This document shows positions 1-5,180 of a stretch of DNA of 5,180 nt, one piece after another. Positions within the stretch are counted from its first letter, which is position 1. Each line of letters starts with the position of its first letter. This stretch comes from JANWHF01 sp036276235. Its GTDB lineage: Bacteria; Planctomycetota; Phycisphaerae; Tepidisphaerales; Tepidisphaeraceae. A program made the translations under genes and the position numbers. The notes beneath the pieces are model-generated. The model worked only from the letters and a program-made list of their open reading frames with translations, searched no databases and was not told the DNA's origin. The DNA lies in assembly GCA_036276235.1 (NCBI GenBank), contig DATBDZ010000373.1, positions 1-5,180 of the forward strand, read 5' to 3'.

Positions 1-1265
1 CCGTCGATGAGCCGGTGGTCGTACGAGAGCGCCACATACATCATCGAGCGGATCTGGATTTGGTCGTTCACCACCACTGGCCGCTTTTGGATGGCGTGCA
101 GGCCGAGGATGCCGGATTGCGGGGGGGTCAGGATCGGGGTGGAGAGCAGCGAGCCAAAGACGCCGCCGTTGGTGATGGTGAATGTGCCGCCGCTAAGCTC
201 GTCCATGGCGAGCTTGCCGTCGCGGCTTGCGGTCGCGAGCCGCTTGATCTCCAACTCGATCTTCGCGAACGACATCTGATCGGCATTGTGCAGCACGGGC
301 ACCGTCAGCCCGCGCTCGGTGCTGACGGCGATCCCCAGGTTCACGTAGTTGTGATAGAGGACATCGTCCCCATCGAGAAACGCGTTGACGCGCGGGAATT
401 GGCGCAGGCCCAGGATCACCGCGCGGGCGAAGAAGCTCATGAAGCCCAGGCCGACGCCGTATGATTTCTCGAATTTTTCCTTGTACTTGCCGCGGATTTC
501 GGAGACGGCCGTCAGATCGATCTCATTGAACGTCGTGAGAATCGCGGCGGTGTGCTGCGCCTGCACCAGATTCGTGGCGATGCGCTTGCGGATTTTGGTC
601 ATTGCGACGCGGGCGATTCCCTTGTCGTCGAAAACCAGCGCATCACCACCGCTCGACGCGGGCTTGGTTGACTCCGGCGGCGCAGCCGGCGGAACGCGCA
701 TTGGCGTCGGCGGAGCTTGCGGCGTTGAAGGCTTGGCGTCGGCGGGAGCCTTCGCAATCTGCTGCCCGTTGTCAGACGCTGACTTGGCCGGCGACTCCAT
801 GAATTTCTGCACGTCTTCCTTGAGCAAGCGTCCGCCCGGACCGCTGGCGGCAACTTTCGCCGGATCGACGTTATTTTCAGTCACCATTCGGCGCACGGAG
901 GGGCTGAGGTCTTCGGTGCTCGCGGGTGCCTTCGCCGGCGCGACTGCCGGCTTGGCGGGAGCGGTTGCCGTCTGGGATTGGGCGGCTTGCAGCTTATTGC
1001 TTCCGCCGCCGGCCGTGGATTTGGGCGCGGTGGCGCCTTCATCGATCTGGCCGACGACTTCTCCGACCTTGGCGACCTGGCCCGCCGGTTTCGACGGATG
1101 CAGCACGCCGCTCTCGGGGGCCGGCAGATCGACGTTGGCCTTGTCGGTTTCCAGCTCGGCGACGGTGTCGCCTTTACTCACAAAATCGCCGTCGTTTTTA
1201 GCCCAGCGGAGAATCGTCACTTCAGTGATCGATTCGCCGGCGGATGGAATGATGAGGTTTGTCAT
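1..1265 (-). CDS. sucB: Dihydrolipoyllysine-residue succinyltransferase (E2 of 2-oxoglutarate dehydrogenase), 3' end cut by window edge
   Basis: This gene encodes the E2o core, which moves the succinyl group from its lipoyl arm to CoA in the TCA cycle (cytoplasmic complex). Translating 1265 down to 1 gives 421 full codons without a stop. Residues 1-77 form a lipoyl domain with the motif ETDKAN, so K42 is the predicted lipoylated lysine. An Ala/Pro-rich linker follows at about 78-117. Residues 119-157 form a peripheral subunit-binding domain (SPSVRRMV, then GPGGRLLKEDV). A second Ala/Pro-rich linker covers about 158-210. The acyltransferase domain runs from about 216 (TAAILTTFNEID, GFMSFFARAV, FTITNGGVFGSLLSTP). 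It ends at the edge in YDHRLIDG, with catalytic H417 and D421. By family comparison only about 20-25 C-terminal residues are missing. The TTFNE and GGVFGSL signatures point to the succinyl rather than the acetyl enzyme, and sucA upstream agrees. The start at 1265 opens directly into the lipoyl domain. No Shine-Dalgarno sequence is visible before it. Confidence 0.96.
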   Translation of the reverse strand, partial: MTNLIIPSAGESITEVTILRWAKNDGDFVSKGDTVAELETDKANVDLPAPESGVLHPSKPAGQVAKVGEVVGQIDEGATAPKSTAGGGSNKLQAAQSQTATAPAKPAVAPAKAPASTEDLSPSVRRMVTENNVDPAKVAASGPGGRLLKEDVQKFMESPAKSASDNGQQIAKAPADAKPSTPQAPPTPMRVPPAAPPESTKPASSGGDALVFDDKGIARVAMTKIRKRIATNLVQAQHTAAILTTFNEIDLTAVSEIRGKYKEKFEKSYGVGLGFMSFFARAVILGLRQFPRVNAFLDGDDVLYHNYVNLGIAVSTERGLTVPVLHNADQMSFAKIELEIKRLATASRDGKLAMDELSGGTFTITNGGVFGSLLSTPILTPPQSGILGLHAIQKRPVVVNDQIQIRSMMYVALSYDHRLID

Positions 1266-1284
1266 TTGGATAGTTGTCAGTGGA

Positions 1285-1374
1285 ATAAGTTGCCAGTTGC
1301 CAGTTGTCAGTTGCCAGTGGAAATCCAATGCAAGGTCTTCACTGGCAACTGACAACTGGCAACTGACAACTTAT
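1285..1374 (-). repeat. 34-bp inverted repeat of AGTTGYC heptads in the sucA-sucB spacer (large mRNA hairpin)
   Basis: The left arm (1285-1318) and right arm (1341-1374) are reverse complements over 34 positions with a single difference, around a 22-base loop (1319-1340). Each arm is four tandem heptads of the form AGTTGYC plus a partial fifth copy. A further partial copy lies at 1272-1281. The one difference (plus-strand C1293 against A1366) becomes a G-U pair when read as minus-strand mRNA, so the stem is fully paired in the sucA-sucB transcript. It begins 2 bases after the sucA stop and ends 19 bases before the sucB start. There is no U tract after it in the operon direction, so it does not look like a normal terminator for sucA. 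It could stabilise the sucA 3' end, limit read-through, or be a dispersed intergenic repeat of the REP/MITE-like kind. Confidence 0.93.
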
Positions 1375-1376
1375 TT

Positions 1377-4238
1377 TCATTTCCCGTTCGGCCTCGCGGC
1401 GGCGGTTGCCGGCTCGGGTTGCGCGGCGGCGGGTTTGGGTTCGGCGGTCTTGGGTTCGACTGCTTTTGTTTCCGTTGTCATCGCCGGCTTGGCCGGGGGC
1501 GGCAGGGGGATCTCCAACGCCTCGGCGATCAACTCGTGCTCTTCCTTCTCGTGCGCCTTCTGTGAGCCGGTTGATGGGCTGGCGGCTTCATCGCGGCCGT
1601 AGTAGGTCAACACCGCCGTCTCCGGCAACAGCTCTTCAAGCCGATCGCTGATGTACGTCCAGGCCCCGCGATTGCGCGGCTCATCCTGCACCCATGCGAT
1701 TTCCGTCGCCTTGCGATACCGGGCGATGATCTGCTGAAGCTCCTTCTTGGGGAACGGATAAAGCTGCTCGACGCGAACGATCGCAGTCTGGCCGATCTTG
1801 CCTTCCTCGCGCGCCCTTTGAAGCGTGTAGAACACCTTGCCGGAACAGAACAGCAGCCGGCGAACACTGTCGCGCTCCGGCGCGGTCGGATCATCCAGCA
1901 CAAGCTGCAGCGAGCTATCGGTGAATTCTTCGATGCGCGAGAAGGAAGGTGGATAGCGCAACAGGCTCTTGGGCATCATCAGCACCAGCGGCCGGCGGAA
2001 ATCGCGGCGAATCTGCCGACGCAATAAATGGAAATATTGAGATGGCGTGCTCGGCACGCAAACCTGCAAATTGTTTTCCGCGCACAGCGAGAGGAAGCGA
2101 TTGAGGTAAGCGTAAGAATGCTCGGGACCCGCGCCTTCGGAGCCGTGCGGCAGCAGCAGCACCAGCCCGTTCATCAGATGCCATTTGCTCTCGGCGCCGG
2201 CAATGTATTGATCGATGATCGGCTGCGCGCCGTTCACAAAGTCGCCGAACTGCGCTTCCCACAGCACAAGGTTTCGCGGGTCGGCGGCGCTAAACCCGTA
2301 TTCAAATCCCACCACCGCCAATTCCGAGAGCATCGTGTTGAGAATCGCGACGGGCGGCTGGCCTTCCTTGAGATTCGCCAGCGGAACATGTTGTTTGCCC
2401 GTCTTTATGTCATGCAGCACGGCATGGCGATGGCTGAATGTCCCGCGCTGCGCATCCTGGCCGGTGAAGCGGATGGGCGTTCCTTCGAGGATCAGCGTTC
2501 CCAGGGCGAGCATCTCGCCGCAGCCCCAGTCGATGCCGCGCCCGGTTTTTACCGATTCCAGCCGCTTGGCGTAAAGCTCTTTGAGCTTTGGATGCGGCGT
2601 GAAATCCGCCGGCATAGTGTTGATCGTCTGCGCCAAATCCGTTAGCGCCGTGCGCGGGACGGCGGTTTTTGCGTTCCCGTCCTTGGCCGGCTCCAGCAGG
2701 CTTTTCCAGAGCGGATTGACGACGGCTGTCCGCGGCCGCTGGCGGACTTCAGTCGCCTGCTTCTCGGATTGCTCGAGGCGGCTGATGGCACACTTGCGCA
2801 TCTCGTCAAGCTGTTTTTCAGTGACAATTCCGTCCTTCACGAGCTTCTGGCTGTAGATTTCGCGGACGGTGGGATGGCTGGCAATCTTCTGATACATGAG
2901 CGGCTGCGTGAATGCCGGCTCATCCTGCTCGTTGTGTCCCCAGCGGCGGTAACACCAGATATCGATGAAGACGTCGCACTTGAACTGCTCGCGGAACGCC
3001 GTCGCCAGCCGGGCGGCATGGACGCACGCTTCCGGGTCGTCTCCATTCACGTGGAAGATCGGGGCCTGAATCATCTTGGCCACGTCCGTCGGATAGGGAG
3101 TGAATCGTCCCTGCTCCGGCGGCGTGGTAAAGCCGATCTGGTTGTTGATGATGATGTGAATCGTCCCGCCGGTGCGCCAGCCGCGCAGCTCGGAGAGATT
3201 GAGCGTCTCAAAGACGATCCCCTGTCCGGTGAAGGCGGCGTCGCCGTGAATCAGCACGGGCACGATCCGCTTCTGATCGCGATCATTCCGGTAATTCTGC
3301 TTGGCTCGAACGATCCCCTCGACAACCGGATTCACCAACTCCAGATGGCTGGGGTTGGGGCTTAAGCTGATGTGAATACAGCGCGATTGCCGCGTCGGGC
3401 GATCGTTGGCATAGCCCAGGTGATACTTCACATCGCCGTCGCCGGGCTGTACGCCGGGAACGTAGTTGGTTTCCTTGAATTCGGCGAGGATCGCTTCGTA
3501 TGGCTTGTTGAGCACATGGGCCAGCACGCTCAGCCGCCCGCGGTGGGCCATGCCCATGCAGATCTCTTCGATCCCCATCGCCGCCCCGTCATCGACGACG
3601 GAATTGAGCAGCGGGATGGTCGCCTCCGCCCCTTCCAGCGAGAAGGTCTTCTTTCCCTGAAAAGTTCGGCGAAGGAATCGTTCAAACTCCTCGGCAGCAA
3701 TGAGTTGATACAGCAGCGAGCGCGATTCTTCGGCGCTGAACGCCGGCTTGTTCAGCATTGACTCCATCTGCTGCGAGAGCCAGTCGCGCTGCGTTTTGTC
3801 GGAGATCGACATGTACTCAACGCCGACGTTGCCGCAGTAGGTGGCCCGGAGTTTTGTTAAGAGATCGCGAACGGTGCCGTCGGTAAGACCATGAAAATCC
3901 GCCTTGCCGGTCGTGAGGTTTAGATCAGCCTCGGTGATGCCGAAGCGGGAAAGATCCAGCAAGGGATGCGGCGGACGCTGATGGCCCAGCGGATCGAGGT
4001 TTGCCTCGAAGTGACCCAACTCACGATAGCTGTGGACGAGATTGTGGATGCCGATCGTGATCGGCTCAGCACTCGATGATGACCGGGAAACAGCCGGCGC
4101 GCGCGTCGTAGCGTCTTCAAAGCCGGCGAAGTATGCCTGCCAGGTGTCGTCCAGAGACAGCGGGTCTCGCAGGTACTGTTGGTAGAGGCGATCGACGTAG
4201 TCCGCGTTGGCACGATTCAGAAAGTCGAAACGTTGCAT
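1377..4238 (-). CDS. sucA: 2-oxoglutarate dehydrogenase E1 component (thiamine-diphosphate dependent)
   Basis: SucA decarboxylates 2-oxoglutarate with thiamine diphosphate and reductively succinylates the lipoyl arm of SucB. From ATG 4238 the product is 953 aa, close to the 933 aa of E. coli SucA. Residues 1-45 form the E1o N-terminal helix (FLNRANADYVDRLYQQYL, WQAYF). GVEYMSISD follows at about 139. GMAHRGRL at about 229 and VKYHLGY at about 270 carry H232 and H273, which match the E. coli active-site H260 and H298. HGDAAFTGQG and then INNQIGFTT (about 331-372) form the ThDP/Mg region. FIDIWCYRRWGHNEQDEP follows at about 424-441. The transketolase-like half holds DWGCGEMLALG (570), GQDAQRGTFSHRHAVLHD (593) and GPEHS (704). 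C-terminal EPRNRGAW and SPSTGS complete the fold. Residues from about 911 form an unusual Ala/Pro/Glu/Lys-rich tail. The start at 4238 has GGGAG 10 bases upstream and opens straight into the family N-terminus. The in-frame ATG at 4292 would add 18 atypical residues and lacks a good ribosome site. The gene probably forms an operon with sucB, 111 bases downstream. Confidence 0.97.
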   Translation of the reverse strand: MQRFDFLNRANADYVDRLYQQYLRDPLSLDDTWQAYFAGFEDATTRAPAVSRSSSSAEPITIGIHNLVHSYRELGHFEANLDPLGHQRPPHPLLDLSRFGITEADLNLTTGKADFHGLTDGTVRDLLTKLRATYCGNVGVEYMSISDKTQRDWLSQQMESMLNKPAFSAEESRSLLYQLIAAEEFERFLRRTFQGKKTFSLEGAEATIPLLNSVVDDGAAMGIEEICMGMAHRGRLSVLAHVLNKPYEAILAEFKETNYVPGVQPGDGDVKYHLGYANDRPTRQSRCIHISLSPNPSHLELVNPVVEGIVRAKQNYRNDRDQKRIVPVLIHGDAAFTGQGIVFETLNLSELRGWRTGGTIHIIINNQIGFTTPPEQGRFTPYPTDVAKMIQAPIFHVNGDDPEACVHAARLATAFREQFKCDVFIDIWCYRRWGHNEQDEPAFTQPLMYQKIASHPTVREIYSQKLVKDGIVTEKQLDEMRKCAISRLEQSEKQATEVRQRPRTAVVNPLWKSLLEPAKDGNAKTAVPRTALTDLAQTINTMPADFTPHPKLKELYAKRLESVKTGRGIDWGCGEMLALGTLILEGTPIRFTGQDAQRGTFSHRHAVLHDIKTGKQHVPLANLKEGQPPVAILNTMLSELAVVGFEYGFSAADPRNLVLWEAQFGDFVNGAQPIIDQYIAGAESKWHLMNGLVLLLPHGSEGAGPEHSYAYLNRFLSLCAENNLQVCVPSTPSQYFHLLRRQIRRDFRRPLVLMMPKSLLRYPPSFSRIEEFTDSSLQLVLDDPTAPERDSVRRLLFCSGKVFYTLQRAREEGKIGQTAIVRVEQLYPFPKKELQQIIARYRKATEIAWVQDEPRNRGAWTYISDRLEELLPETAVLTYYGRDEAASPSTGSQKAHEKEEHELIAEALEIPLPPPAKPAMTTETKAVEPKTAEPKPAAAQPEPATAAARPNGK

Positions 4239-4248
4239 TGCGACCAGG

Positions 4249-4253
4249 CTCCC
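4249..4253 (-). promoter_or_regulatory. Probable sucA ribosome binding site (GGGAG)
   Basis: On the minus strand GGGAG ends 10 bases before the ATG at 4238. The alternative upstream ATG at 4292 has only a GGG directly touching the start codon, which is too close to serve. This difference is the main sequence reason for choosing the 953-residue reading of SucA. The spacing is slightly long and the match is partial, so the call is moderate. Confidence 0.45.
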
Positions 4254-4275
4254 ATCTCGCGTATTCGAACATTCA

Positions 4276-4304
4276 ATTGTACGCCAAGCCATCCCGACGC
4301 AACA
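4276..4304 (-). promoter_or_regulatory. Weak candidate sigma-70-type promoter for sucA
   Basis: On the minus strand TACAAT (4281 down to 4276) matches five of the six bases of the TATAAT -10 box. TGTTGC (4304 down to 4299) lies 17 bases upstream but resembles the -35 consensus poorly. Transcription would begin near 4269, leaving a leader of about 30 bases before the ATG at 4238 and excluding the ATG at 4292. A second AT-rich -10-like element, TATAAG (4381 down to 4376), also lacks a clear -35 box and could serve instead. Neither can be called firmly from sequence. Confidence 0.25.
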
Positions 4305-4437
4305 GGTGGCAGCAAAGTGACCATTTGACCGACCCCATCCATCATCCGACCTGTAAAAAGGGTTCCCGCGAAAATCTTATACAAATCTTAGACCCGCAGA
4401 TGTTCGCGCGGTCAGGCGGCCAACGCTGCCGTAAAGC

Positions 4438-4477
4438 ATGATCGGCGTTGAGCTACGGCACGGCTTGACCCGATCAT
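4438..4477. repeat. Perfect 8-bp inverted repeat (ATGATCGG / CCGATCAT), 24-base spacer
   Basis: ATGATCGG at 4438-4445 is the exact reverse complement of CCGATCAT at 4470-4477. The spacer contains the near-complementary pair GTTGAGC and GCTTGAC, so an extended imperfect hairpin is possible in RNA. A TTGACC hexamer, like a -35 box, sits at 4465-4470 and partly overlaps the right arm, but no -10 box follows at the right distance. It may be an operator, an RNA structure or chance. Confidence 0.35.
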
Positions 4478-4486
4478 TAACACCCA

Positions 4487-4513
4487 GTCGTCGCCGGTTG
4501 GTTACAGGACGAC
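4487..4513. repeat. Short inverted repeat (GTCGTC / GACGAC), 15-base spacer
   Basis: GTCGTC at 4487-4492 is the reverse complement of GACGAC at 4508-4513. At six base pairs it is weak alone. It is listed because it sits between two stronger inverted repeats in the same leader-like stretch upstream of the KGG gene. It may be chance in GC-rich DNA. Confidence 0.2.
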
Positions 4514-4556
4514 AAATCGGAACCTCCGGCTGGTATTGCAGTTGCAGGCCCTTTGA

Positions 4557-4589
4557 GCGCGACCGGTTCAGGTTAGAGCCGGATCGCGC
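4557..4589 (+). repeat. Hairpin upstream of the KGG gene (10-bp stem with one bulge)
   Basis: GCGCGACCGG (4557-4566) pairs with CCGG (4579-4582) and TCGCGC (4584-4589), leaving a single bulged A at 4583 and a 12-base loop. ATTTTAT follows at 4591-4597, so read on the plus strand it loosely resembles a terminator or a leader hairpin, about 77 bases before the KGG start codon. ATTTTAT could equally contain the -10 box of the KGG gene, in which case the palindrome would overlap the promoter like an operator. The sequence does not decide between these. Confidence 0.4.
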
Positions 4590-4654
4590 GATTTTATGGG
4601 ATGGTCGTTTGGAAGCGGCTGTTCCTGGCAGGTCAGAGTCGTCTTTAGAAAGGC

Positions 4655-4661
4655 AAAGGAG
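4655..4661 (+). promoter_or_regulatory. Strong ribosome binding site of the KGG gene (AAAGGAG)
   Basis: AAAGGAG lies 5 bases before the ATG at 4667, a near-ideal Shine-Dalgarno match and distance. It fixes the start of the gene and contrasts with the poor or absent sites before sucA and sucB, suggesting efficient translation when the gene is transcribed. Confidence 0.85.
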
Positions 4662-4666
4662 TCGGG

Positions 4667-5008
4667 ATGCACGCAGAATCGCACACCGGAACTCACAATC
4701 GCGGGTTCGCGTCGATGAGCCCCGAGAAACAGCGGGAAATCGCCCGCAAGGGAGGAAAAGCCGCCCACGAGCGGGGAACCGCCCACGAGTTTACTTCAGA
4801 TGAGGCCCGCGCCGCCGGCCGCAAGGGAGGAGAGCGCGTCAGCACGGACCGCTCCCACATGTCGCGGATCGGCCGCCTGGGCGGCCGCAGCTCCGCCACC
4901 CGCCGAGCGACCAAGGATTCACCCGAATCCCGCAACGAGCGCCCCAGTGCCGCCAATTCACCAGCCCAGAGCGAAACTCCCGAAATGGCCGAAGAAGAAA
5001 ACGCCTGA
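4667..5008 (+). CDS. KGG-repeat, stress-induced-type hydrophilic protein (113 aa)
   Basis: This is a small, highly charged protein with no signal peptide, membrane segment or cysteine. It carries repeats of the KGG motif, the 'stress-induced bacterial acidophilic repeat' found in E. coli YciG and Bacillus GsiB. Copy one is near residues 14-37 (FASMSPEKQREIARKGGKAA). Copy two is near 42-57 (FTSDEARAAGRKGGERV). A third, degenerate copy is near 64-77 (MSRIGRLGGRSSA), where KGG has become LGG. The tail from about 78 is rich in Ser, Pro, Glu and Asn and ends acidic (EEEN), while the repeat core is basic. Family members are linked to general stress, desiccation or stationary phase, but the biochemical role is unknown. 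The start is fixed by a strong ribosome site, and an intrinsic terminator follows 64 bases after the stop. The gene appears to be a single-gene unit, divergent from sucA and not obviously related to it. Confidence 0.88.
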   Translation: MHAESHTGTHNRGFASMSPEKQREIARKGGKAAHERGTAHEFTSDEARAAGRKGGERVSTDRSHMSRIGRLGGRSSATRRATKDSPESRNERPSAANSPAQSETPEMAEEENA

Positions 5009-5071
5009 GATCAGCGTCGCGCCAACCGCAATGCGCGACAATCAAAGCACACCGTGCGCGTGGCCAAAAGC

Positions 5072-5103
5072 AAAACCGCCTGGCAACATTGCCGGGCGGT
5101 TTT
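5072..5103. terminator. Intrinsic terminator after the KGG gene, probably bidirectional
   Basis: The stem of 14 pairs joins 5072-5085 to 5090-5103 around the tetraloop ACAT. It is fully paired if one U-G pair (5081 with 5094) is allowed, and it reads AAAACCGCC on the outside left and GGCGGTTTT on the outside right. On the plus strand it ends in TTTTCATTT, giving a U-rich tail. On the minus strand the upstream run AAAAGCAAAA gives an equivalent U-rich tail, so it could also stop transcription entering from the right. It lies 64 bases after the KGG stop codon. Confidence 0.88.
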
Positions 5104-5145
5104 CATTTGCGGAAATGACGCTGTCGCAAATCCGAACTGAGGAAT

Positions 5146-5180
5146 CCACGAAGTGCACCAAGGGACCACGAAGAACCACG
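5146..5180. repeat. Start of a short-period CCACGAAG repeat, cut by the window edge
   Basis: CCACGAAG occurs at 5146-5153 and 5166-5173, and CCACG again at 5176-5180. Between the first two is the diverged copy CACCAAGGGA, so the block shows an approximate 10-base period. Repeats of this CACGAAG kind are, from memory, common in intergenic DNA of Planctomycetota and some other environmental bacteria. The extent cannot be judged because the window ends inside it. Confidence 0.6.

Larger units (their letters stand above)
4293..4654. other. Divergent intergenic region between sucA and the KGG gene; no gene seen
   Basis: I find no convincing coding sequence here: the open frames are extensions or shadows of the flanking genes and resemble no family I recognise. 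No tRNA or known riboswitch fold is evident. The region must hold the promoters of both divergent genes. It contains three successive inverted repeats on the KGG side (listed separately) and a small hairpin at 4415-4430 (GGCGGC, loop CAAC, GCTGCC, with one G-U pair). The length of about 370 bases is generous for two promoters, leaving room for a long 5' leader or a small RNA, but nothing proves either. Confidence 0.6.

Noticed and set aside
1285..1374. Intrinsic terminator between sucA and sucB
   Set aside because: The stem is long and only moderately GC-rich, the loop is 22 bases, and no U tract follows in the operon direction. A T-rich stretch follows only on the plus strand, where no gene is being transcribed.
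1272..1374. CRISPR-like array
   Set aside because: The units are 7 bases in direct tandem without unique spacers, and there are no cas genes.
385..1602. A 405-codon plus-strand open frame spanning sucB, the spacer hairpin and the end of sucA
   Set aside because: It lies antisense to two firmly identified genes, resembles no protein family, and its 'QLPVVSCQ'-like stretch is just the AGTTGYC repeat translated. GC-rich genes often leave long open frames on the opposite strand.
2028..2645. A 205-codon plus-strand open frame inside sucA, and similar ones at 2769-3365 and 3372-3761
   Set aside because: They lie entirely antisense to conserved sucA codons, and have no recognisable domain or convincing ribosome site.
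4325..4383. Plus-strand promoter made of TTGACC at 4325-4330 and TATACA at 4378-4383
   Set aside because: The hexamers are 47 bases apart, far from the usual 16-18, and no better partner for either lies at the right distance.
4557..4600. Terminator of a gene upstream of the KGG gene
   Set aside because: No gene lies upstream on the plus strand, the following T run is broken (ATTTTAT), and the stem has a bulge. It is left as an unassigned hairpin.
4438..4803. A 121-codon plus-strand open frame overlapping the start of the KGG gene
   Set aside because: It overlaps the KGG gene in another frame. The KGG reading has the strong ribosome site and the recognisable repeats, and this one is Arg-rich with no family signature.

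Overview
This window is GC-rich bacterial DNA carrying a central-metabolism operon. Two adjacent genes on the minus strand encode the first two components of the 2-oxoglutarate dehydrogenase complex of the TCA cycle. sucA (E1o, thiamine-diphosphate decarboxylase) lies at about 4238 down to 1377. sucB (E2o, dihydrolipoyl succinyltransferase) runs from 1265 down past the left edge. A small divergent gene at 4667-5008 on the plus strand encodes a KGG-repeat, stress-type hydrophilic protein. The host is probably a Planctomycetota or similar GC-rich environmental bacterium. That guess rests on the style of the two proteins, on a KGG protein, and on two kinds of intergenic simple repeat: an AGTTGYC heptad repeat and a CCACGAAG-type repeat. 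I recall both repeats from such genomes. No marker in the window proves the taxon.

Layout: 1-1265 is sucB, cut just inside its catalytic HxxxDG motif. 1266-1376 is the sucB-sucA spacer, nearly filled by a 34-bp inverted repeat of AGTTGYC heptads. 1377-4238 is sucA (953 aa; a longer 971-aa reading from 4292 is possible but less likely). 4239-4666 is a divergent intergenic region of about 430 bases with a weak sucA promoter candidate and several short inverted repeats, but no convincing gene. 4667-5008 is the KGG gene with a strong ribosome binding site. 5072-5103 is a bidirectional intrinsic terminator. 5146-5180 is the start of a short-period CCACGAAG repeat that leaves the window.

Function: SucA decarboxylates 2-oxoglutarate and passes the succinyl group to the lipoyl-lysine of SucB, which transfers it to CoA. 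The E3 partner (lipoamide dehydrogenase) is not in view. The KGG gene points the other way and has no evident link to the complex. I see no sign of a defence system, mobile element, CRISPR array or biosynthetic cluster. The most unusual element is the large hairpin between sucA and sucB.
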